Source: Sarocladium kiliense (taxonomy: Eukaryota; Ascomycota; Sordariomycetes; Hypocreales; Sarocladiaceae). Taken from it: a stretch of DNA of 64,000 nucleotides. The translations under genes were made by a program, and so were the position numbers. The stretch covers positions 4,774,001 through 4,838,000 of the forward strand of contig JAUZTG010000029.1 in assembly GCA_030734395.1 (NCBI GenBank). Reading direction: 5' to 3'. The notes beneath the pieces were generated by a model. It saw only the letters and a program-made list of their open reading frames with translations, ran no database searches and was not told where the DNA came from. Shown here one piece after another: positions 56,960 through 64,000 of the stretch; positions within the stretch are counted from its first letter, which is position 1, and the number at the start of each line of letters is the position of its first letter.

Positions 56960-57489
56960 TTAAGCCTCAAGCTCATCCACCACCACTGTTCTATATCTCT
57001 TCTCCTGCAAGAGCCTCAATTTCTCCGTCAGTCGCTTCTCACGACATGCAAGTGCCAGTACACGGCAAAGGACCGCGAAACCAAGACCACATGGTGATTG
57101 AGCTGAAAGGCCTCCTTGTAGTCTCCGAGGACGAGCTCTCGCACCGCATCAGGAAGCTGCCAGATGACAGTCACATACTCTAGAGCATTGTAACTATCTA
57201 CCACGGAGTGACCGTCCACGCTCCTACTGAGGTAAAGTCCCAAGCCCGAGATAGTCTCCGAAACACTGGATGCGAGGAAATGACCGAATGTGTTACAACA
57301 GTTGCGCAACCACCAGGTACGACCTCTGGGCGTGTCTCCGTGCACTGAAGAATGAGAAGCGGGATGCATAAGCTGGCTCAGACGGCGAGAAGAAGTGAAC
57401 CCACCGACCATATTTCTTATGTTTGGCGGTATCATGTAGATACTGGAGAAATGACACTTGCAGCACAACTTTGCAATTAATGATGCCAC
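56960..57489 (-). pseudogene. Probable frameshifted remnant of an unrecognised gene
   Basis: A minus-strand frame open to 57489 (no ATG at its start; an internal Met near 57440) reads through a coherent stretch, ALEYVTVIWQLPDAVRELV, then YKEAFQLNHHVVLVSRSFAV, and stops at 57028. In the next frame, overlapping its end, the text continues as REKRLTEKLRLLQEKRYRTV and ends in a TAA at 56960-56962. Charge pattern and codon use look protein-coding in both parts, and no GT-AG pair joins them at a sensible length. A one-base indel near 57035 would explain it. I do not recognise the family. The alternative is chance overlap of two non-coding ORFs. Confidence 0.4.
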
Positions 57490-58213
57490 TCAGTTCGCGA
57501 TTCTTTACAATTATTGAAACAACTCGTCTTTCCGCCTTCCATCAGAAGTTCACCAGCGGGTTGGGTTTTAGTGAGTCGCTTGGAAGCTTCGCCGCGACAC
57601 GATGGAACCCACCAACATCGAAAACAAGAAGCGAGGCAACTGAAGATAGCCGAATCTGTAGACAAAATTCCAACCAATCAGCATATCATGTAATTACACA
57701 TCAAATCCTCACTGTAAAAATCTACATCATTCTGTGCAGGCGCCACATGACCTGCCATCAGTGGATGAGCACTCGTTACGAGGCCATTCCCGTCACAGAA
57801 TCTGAACTCGTCAAGGAGAAGCAACGTCCTCTGGCACGTACGTTCGCGAGGCTTGGACCAGGGAAGATTTGTAATCGCACCATGGGGCGCTGGCCGTTTT
57901 TCGCGCCTCGGACCAGTTTACACCGGCGTCAAAGATCTTAAATCCACTTAACACCGGGCTAGACCCTCATCCGAAGCCAGGAACAGGAACATATCGTCTC
58001 CATCATTGAGCCTGAGTGGTGGGACTGCACAATTCTGGGATCGAACTTTTTGGAACGATGCACTCCTCAAAAATACGTCATGACTGTTTGGATCGTGCCT
58101 GGAACCACTCGAGGTGCGATGTAGTCCGACGCTCGAGAAAGCCGCCAACATCTATCTTACAGAATATCACAATGAAACCGCGGCAAATATGCAGAGAACA
58201 CTGAATTCTGGTA

Positions 58214-58250
<37 letters not shown>

Positions 58251-58534
58251 GGGGAGCATTCGCTCTCAGAAGTCGAACGTAACTGTAAACCCTAGGAGAC
58301 ACCTTGGGCATTGTATGGTTCTGCAGTGGCTCAATCCGGACAACAAACGTCATCAGATAAGTCTAAGAACGAGCTGAAGTGCATAGGAAATAAACGATAA
58401 GGCTGGTCTATACTAGCCAAGCTGACCAAGCCCGCCATCGGCTTAGCATAGTTGACCCAATCCGGTGCTATTCGCCGTAAGCCACGATAGTAAGCCTTCA
58501 CCCAGCGGACATCTTTGCCCGGACGTACTAGAAG
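57490..58534. other. Gene-poor stretch with A32 tract
   Basis: No intact gene. The region 57950-58215 shows short coherent protein-like stretches in more than one frame separated by stops, possibly a decayed gene, followed directly by the A tract. Confidence 0.35.
58216..58247 (+). repeat. A32 homopolymer, possible retroposed poly(A) tail
   Basis: Thirty-two consecutive A in otherwise mixed sequence. Such a tract can be the 3' end of a LINE-mobilised or processed copy inserted on the plus strand, but I found no reverse transcriptase or clear target-site duplication, so a plain microsatellite is equally likely. Confidence 0.9.
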
Positions 58535-58544
58535 TATATAAAAG
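58535..58544 (+). promoter_or_regulatory. TATA box of the short-chain dehydrogenase gene
   Basis: TATATAAAAG lies about 82-91 bases before the ATG at 58626, good sequence and distance for a core promoter. Confidence 0.6.
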
Positions 58545-58625
58545 AGAAGTGAGCGGTCTAGTCTTTGAATGACTCTGAACAAAGCAGACCACTTCTTCTT
58601 GATCAATTCAGTACATTATTACACA

Positions 58626-59399
58626 ATGGCTGCCAATCGCCCTGTCGTTCTCATCACTGGCGCAAACCAAGGCATTGGTTTCGAGACTGCCAAACTCATC
58701 GCCAAAGCCAACAAGCACACAGTCATTCTCGGCAGTCGTGACAAAGCAAAAGGAATTGCAGCTCGTCAAAGCATCATCGACACCGGAGACGTCGATGCTG
58801 AACACATTCACTTTCTTCAATTAGACATCCAAGACGACAACTCCATCTTAGCTGCTGCAGAGCATGTCAAAGGGAAGTTCGGGGTCCTCGACATCCTGAT
58901 CAACAACGCTGGCAAGGTCGCTGTACCCGGCGAGTCACTTTCCGAAACCCGCGCCAGATGGCGAGACTGCCTTGACTTGAACGTCGTCTCCCAAGCACTG
59001 GTCACCGACGTTTTCGCCCCTCTCCTCAAGGAGTCAACCTACGAGAAGCGCCGTGTTATTTTCATCTCAACTTCAATCTCATCCATCACCTTTAACAACA
59101 CCGTCTTCAAAGACGGAGAGAGCGGCCCGAACTACAAGCAGGCCCCGTATCCCATATACAAGTCAAGCAAATCGGCTCTCAACATGCTTGCGCAGTGCTA
59201 TCACATGGGAGAGTTTGAGAACACTGGCGTCGCGGTGGTTGTGGCGTGTCCTGGATTTGCGAAGACGGCTTTCGCTGGCTATATCGGAAACACCACACCA
59301 GAAGAGGCTGGCAATACCATAATGAGCCGATTGGAGGGCGAGAACACTGATGTTGATGGAAAGTTCTTCTTGCCTGACAATTCAATCTGTCCGTGGTAG
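58626..59399 (+). CDS. Short-chain dehydrogenase/reductase
   Basis: Single-exon gene of 257 residues. ATG 58626 is chosen: the frame extends upstream but the region before contains the TATA box and leader. Classical SDR signatures: TGANQGIG at 11-18 (cofactor loop), LDIQDDNS (adenine pocket), INNAG, LNVVSQALVTDVF, the Ser in FISTSISS, and catalytic Tyr178 and Lys182 in YPIYKSSKSALNML. Arg and Lys after the first strand (LGSRDKAKG) suggest NADPH preference. CPGFAKTAF closes the fold. The sequence resembles carbonyl reductase-like fungal SDRs; substrate unknown. It is convergent with the ankyrin-subtilase gene, 199 bases from stop to stop. Confidence 0.93.
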   Translation: MAANRPVVLITGANQGIGFETAKLIAKANKHTVILGSRDKAKGIAARQSIIDTGDVDAEHIHFLQLDIQDDNSILAAAEHVKGKFGVLDILINNAGKVAVPGESLSETRARWRDCLDLNVVSQALVTDVFAPLLKESTYEKRRVIFISTSISSITFNNTVFKDGESGPNYKQAPYPIYKSSKSALNMLAQCYHMGEFENTGVAVVVACPGFAKTAFAGYIGNTTPEEAGNTIMSRLEGENTDVDGKFFLPDNSICPW

Positions 59400-59598
59400 A
59401 ACCTGGGAGGGCACTGCGATCGAGGGGTAGCTCTATGGTGTTTCCCTCCTACGGTGTGCGATGCCCGATCGACATAGCTAAGACAGATATAGCTGAAAAG
59501 TTGTTCCAAGTCAAACCTCGCTGTTCATACTGTATGTACGTGTATATGGGTAGAAAACTCCTTCTTGAAGCGCCAACAAATATGCCACCAACCTTGCT

Positions 59599-62500
59599 CT
59601 AAGACCGCGTGATGAAGTCTCTGGCTAGACCAGCGATCAAGCCCCTTGCTGTATCTGGTAGTGTAGATGGACTCAACTCCAGCGACTTCTTCTCCAGCTT
59701 CTGGAAGACCTCAACGAACTTGCCTCCCGAGTCCTTGCTCGTGCTCATACCAAACCTTTCGATTGCCTTCTTCATCTCCGCCGGGCTATGAAGAAGGTCC
59801 AAGTCGTCAAGCTTGATACCATCCTTGCCCGACAAGGCAGCGATGTAGATACAATAGAGGATCATAGCGGCCAAGCCAGATCCCAAAGCAGCTGCGACAG
59901 AAGACCCTGTGACTGAGCGATCTCGGACTTCTTGGGAGATTCCAGCTGAAGTCTCCAGAGGCATCACATCGACGCCAGGCATGATGAACTCAACGCCGCT
60001 TAACTCTCCAACCTTCTCGTATGGCAGGCCGTCCGCCCTGGCTGCTCCGACACGGATGAAGGCCTCAGTGCTGAGGGCGGAAGGATAGTGCTGACCGCTC
60101 ATGTGTCCACCGTCGGCGGCGGAGCAGAAAATGAGGATGTTGTTGGCGCTGGCGCGCTCGATAGCAGCCTTGAATCTCTCCCGGATCGAGTCCGGGGGAA
60201 CCTTGATAGTCCAGCTCATCGAGATGATGTCCACCTTCATGTCCACAGCAGCCTCTATAGCCTTATAGGTGTTAGCTCAGTGCACATCACTAATTCTCAA
60301 GAAGGAGGTCTTACCTTGATTGCACTCTCCGGATCAATAGAGCTCTGCCAGCTGTTGGCAGCACCAGTGGTATGAAGCCTAATGGGATAGATCTTGGCCA
60401 TCGGGCACACACGGCAGATGGACGTAGCCATGAGAGTACCGTGGCCCTTCTCAGACACGTACCACGGTCGAATTCTATCGTTATCAGACGACAGTGTGCG
60501 ACCCGGGATGATCTTGTCTTGCAGACGAATATGCGTGTTGTCGACACCATCGTCAATAAGCGCAATGACAATATCTCTCGGTTTGTCAGTCTTCCGCTCG
60601 TTCACAAGCTTCTTCCACACATGCGCGACCTTGGTTCCAAACTCGTCCGTCGAGTTCAACCATCTATGAGATGGCCGCACGCTGAGCTCTCTGTCATGAG
60701 AGCTGTTGTGGACCTGAGTGCCCGTAGGCTGTCCAACTTGCGCGTACGTCACTTCGATTCCGCCCTCTGGCTCGCTTTCCTCAGGATTGGGCATCAAGAA
60801 GCGAGTCTGCTTGGCGGGTCGAGCAGTATCACTCAGGTCTCCGTTGCTGCCAACGCCAGTGTCGATCGTAAGCGAGCCCTTCCGTGGAGTAGCCTGTTTG
60901 TACCGCGCCTTCATACGAAGCTTGAATGCGTCGATGTTGCGCTCCGTGCGCTCCTTGGACTCCAGACTCTGTTTTGATCAGCGACGCCCAGTCAGATCTC
61001 TTCAAAAGAAAACATACCTTGCGCGTCGTCACATGCACGCGTGCGAGCTGCGGGAGCTGGCCACGCAAACCTTCTGGGTCGCTCCAGCCTCGAAGCACCG
61101 CATTGTCGCCATTCCACCAGAGATGCAGAGTTCGTAGTGTTCCAGATAGGCGGTCTTCGGCATCCGGCTTTTTCCTCGGGTTCCCTTCATCATCACTGTC
61201 CTCTTCATCCAAATCGTTGTGCCTGTCATCATCCAGGTCGTCGCCGAATCCATCTATCCTGCAGATAGTGTCCGGATCCAAGTCCTTCTTTTGCCAAGCA
61301 AGCTCTTCGACACCCATTCCCTTGAGACATCGTTCAATGGCCTCATCAGAGTGCGGATGCTCCTCAGGGTGAACATCGTCAACGATGACTTTCAACACAC
61401 GCTTGACACCCTGCCGTCGGAGCCACTGGAAGAAGAATAGCATGTCTGATCGACCTCGGGTCTCAACATCCTTCAAGGGATTGTCGAGGTGCTTGTTCCA
61501 TCCTTGTACTTTGACATGGGGAAACGCAACATACTTGAGGATACTATCGAACTTGACGTTCTTGAAGCTATCCTCGAAGGTTGAAGGTTCCACAACGGTA
61601 GCTTGGCCCTGGTAATCGAAGTAGATGTGTATGTTGTTCAGGTTCTTGCCGTAGAGGAATCGGGTCGCCTGGTCAAATGGTCTGTTCCGAAGAATCTGGA
61701 TCTTCAGTTCGTTCTGGATCTTGTCTGACCACTCGTCTCTCCGCTTCTTCTTCTCCTCAGCTGTCTCTTGAGGCTCAATAATCTTCGGCTTCACAGCTGC
61801 AGGTGCGCCAGTGTTACTGCGCATGATGCCAATATTGGCTGGCGCAGACTCCTTGACAGGTTCAGCCTTTTGTTCGTCCACGGTTCTATGGCCGCCTTGC
61901 TTTGTTAATTTGGCCTGGGAAACGTGTTTACCCGAGTCGTTCTTCTCGTCCCTTTCTTTCGAGCCCTTGCCTGTCGGCCCTGTTCGCTCATCCTTGTATC
62001 CTTTCCCAGTGCGCTCGTCTTTGAACCTCTCGGGGATTCGCTCTGACTTCCCTTGCTCGGCACCAGGCTTCGAATGAGCGCCGGCAGAGTGTTGCACAGA
62101 TGCTTGTGCTGAGACAGTAGAGCCAATTCGCTTGCCATCGGCGGTCATCGCTGAACTTTGCTCGGCATCGCGCTTTCTGTCGTTATGTTTGCCTGCCTTG
62201 CCTGCATCACCGTCCTTTCCGGAGCGTTTGCCTCTTGCAATGATTGCTGATGACGTTTCCTGGTCGTAGGTCTTCCTTGTGGACATGTGGTATTCGAAGA
62301 CAGACATGCGGACAAACTGGTTGTCTACCTTCACGCTGGCGTAATGATCCAGGACATCCTTGACAGGGCTCAGAGGATTCTCGCGGGTAGCCTGGCCCTT
62401 GCGGAGTAGGATCTCAATCATCTCAAACTGTTCTTCGCTCGAGTGCCTGTAACGAACAGCATAATGAAGGGGCGTGAACCCTTTATAATCAGGATATGCC

Positions 62501-63180
62501 ACCGCCTCTTCCGTAGCATGTTCGCACATGGTCTTCAGCGTCTCCTTGTCCACAGCCTTGGGCATCTCCCGGAAAGCGATATGCAGGGCGTTTTCCTTCC
62601 CGGTCTTGTAGCTGCAATGTTTCTCGATTGCTTGGACCAGAGGATGATCCTTGCTTGCAGTGCTCACTTTCCTCGAACCGCAGTGCTTGACCATGTTCCT
62701 GACCACCCTCGCCTGCCGGTTGGTGATAGCATCGTATAGAGGGGTCTTGCCGCTCTTATCGAGCCTCGAAACGAGGCCAGGATAGCGTTTCGTAATGTTT
62801 GCGATGGCCTTGATCAAAGCCTGGCTGGCGTCCTTGTCTGCTGTACCCTGTGCTTGGTTGTGCTCAGCGACGAGGATATGCAGTGCAGTTCGATCGTCGA
62901 TCTCGGATTGGCCATTCCCTGGGCGGTCATCGATGAGGTCAAAGTCTCTCCAGACGTCTTCCCACACAATCCCAGAAGTCTGTGCGAGAACGCGCTTCTT
63001 GAACTCGTTCAGCTGCTTGTGGATTGGCTTCTCGTTCCGCTCCGGCGGGCCCTCATCGTCAGAGCCTCCAGACGCGACAGCGTCCTCGTCGTCGGACACA
63101 ACCGCTGGCCTGTCATCATCGGTGTAGTCGTGAGTCGGTATTGTGCCGTCGACTGGCGATCTAATGATGTAGTCCGCCAT
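59599..63180 (-). CDS. Ankyrin-subtilase (peptidase S8) fusion protein
   Basis: Three minus-strand exons, 61018-63180, 60315-60968 and 59599-60261, give 1159 residues. The first 60 residues are acidic and disordered. Residues ~90-270 carry degenerate ankyrin-like repeats (TALHILVAEHN, KTPLYDAI, NALHIAFREM, FTPLHYAVRY). Residues ~300-470 are a highly charged linker with repeated DERTGKG units. Residues ~475-720 are an unassigned globular region (HIYFDYQGQATVVEPSTFED, LHLWWNGDNAVLRGWS). Residues ~840-1110 are a subtilisin domain with the triad Asp in ALIDDGVDNTH (~860), His in EKGHGTLMA (~898) and Ser in TGSSVAAALGSG (~1060). The usual oxyanion Asn region reads FCSAADGGH. There is no signal peptide and no I9 propeptide, so it should be an intracellular protease controlled through its N-terminal region. 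Confidence 0.9.
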
Positions 63181-64000
63181 GGCCTTTCAGACGGCCTGCT
63201 TGCATTGCGCAGGTGATTGTGATAGATGTCTGAGCGGGCGCATATACACCTCCACGTATGAAGGACTGGAGATGTTCGGAGCTCAAGTCGCAAGATCGAA
63301 ATGAATAGCTTCTAGGCGAAATACCTCTGAGCCTGTCCTTGGAGTCTGATCTGCTCTGAGCAGCTACGAGGTCGAGGTTCTGGGCTTCGCGATACAACAG
63401 TCTTCTCCCGCTCCGCGCGCCATCAAGAGCCTTGTCAAAGTGAAGTCCGGGGGCACGCGCGCGCACAGGGCTGTGCCTCCCTGTTACTCGCGACACTACA
63501 GATTGCGGCTCCTGTTCTCACCCTCGTGCGGAGTACCATTGGCGCATATACGCACACATCTCATGGATGGGGGCCGCGAGGGGTCTCACTTGCAGCTCAG
63601 CTCTCCAGATGGGGCAACTGGTCCCCCTGCACTGCAACGATATGGAACAGCCGCCTGCTAAATGAGGCTCCAGGGTCTGAATCCTGTGGCAGACTGATAG
63701 CAAACAAGTATCTGCGGGGCACATTATAAAGATAATATGCGCCAAAGCCCAATTTGTATGTAGTCTTGCAAAGGCAAAGCTGAATTGGGGTGCTTTATTA
63801 TCAAGCTATGCGATGTAAGGGTTACCTTCACTTTTACAATGCACCATCTCAAACCCGACACGCCGATACAGAGGGAAATCTGCAAGACTCATGATGGTTG
63901 GCAGCAGAACCCAGGCGTAAAGCTGCATCTCGTCAATGCCAATCAAGACCCTTGGGGATTTCCAGAGACGGACAGGCTGCTTTTGTAATCGGCTGAAGGT
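63181..64000. other. Upstream region of the ankyrin-subtilase gene
   Basis: 0.8 kb to the window end; presumed promoter of the minus-strand gene. Small ORFs on both strands have no motifs. Confidence 0.5.

Noticed and set aside
1..64000. CRISPR array, 5S rRNA gene, transposase or reverse transcriptase
   Set aside because: I looked for regular direct repeats, the conserved dispersed-5S core and DDE/RT motifs on both strands and saw none.

Overview
The window comes from a filamentous ascomycete (Pezizomycotina), most likely a plant-associated or soil Sordariomycete. The grounds are short introns (about 45-90 nt) with GTRNGT donors and CTRAC-like branch sites, a class II hydrophobin (Ascomycota only), a PTH11-like receptor, Zn2Cys6 and bZIP/DUF3425 regulators, an intron-containing nuclear tRNA-Leu, and ankyrin-rich proteins of fungal type. 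I found no CRISPR array, operon, insertion sequence or intact transposon. Gene models below were spliced by hand from GT...AG signals and reading-frame continuity; exon limits are given in each entry.

Layout. 1-10.7 kb: the tail of a GPI-anchored Pro/Glu-rich wall protein, a BTB/POZ gene broken by an in-frame TAA, a gene-poor 3.7 kb, a five-exon amino-acid permease, and a 1012-residue ankyrin protein. 12.2-16.3 kb: an ATP-grasp gene broken by a perfect 17-bp tandem duplication, then a small four-helix membrane protein. 16.6-30.0 kb: a block that looks like a glycan or glycoside utilisation cluster. It holds an MFS sugar transporter divergent from a secreted GH51 arabinofuranosidase, a GH78 rhamnosidase without signal peptide, a Zn2Cys6 regulator, an epoxide-hydrolase-like enzyme and an aldo/keto reductase. 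31.9-40.3 kb: a secreted type II asparaginase homologue with altered substrate-pocket residues, a secreted alpha/beta hydrolase, a bZIP-like DUF3425 protein, an orphan four-helix membrane protein and a PTH11-like receptor. 41.7-50.0 kb: a flavin monooxygenase, a quinate-permease-like transporter and a berberine-bridge-type FAD oxidase, all on the plus strand. 52.1-56.4 kb: a Kha1-type K+/H+ antiporter, tRNA-Leu(AAG) and a class II hydrophobin. 56.9-64 kb: a probable frameshifted gene remnant, a 32-base A tract, a short-chain dehydrogenase and a 1159-residue ankyrin-subtilase fusion.

How the genes may work together (inference). The 16.6-30 kb block fits a route in which secreted GH51 trims arabinose from plant polymers, the MFS protein imports a sugar or rhamnoside, cytosolic GH78 releases rhamnose, and the hydrolase and reductase act on the aglycone or sugar, with the Zn2Cys6 protein as local regulator. 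Two adjacent CreA-type motifs lie in the shared MFS/GH51 promoter.

The most unusual items are the two gene-breaking lesions (BTB stop, ATP-grasp 17-bp duplication), the asparaginase homologue with an HGTNT instead of HGTDT motif, the ankyrin-subtilase protein lacking any secretion signal or I9 propeptide, and a 72-nt in-frame intron in the regulator that would add 24 residues if retained. I did not find a clearly new multi-gene defence or mobile system.
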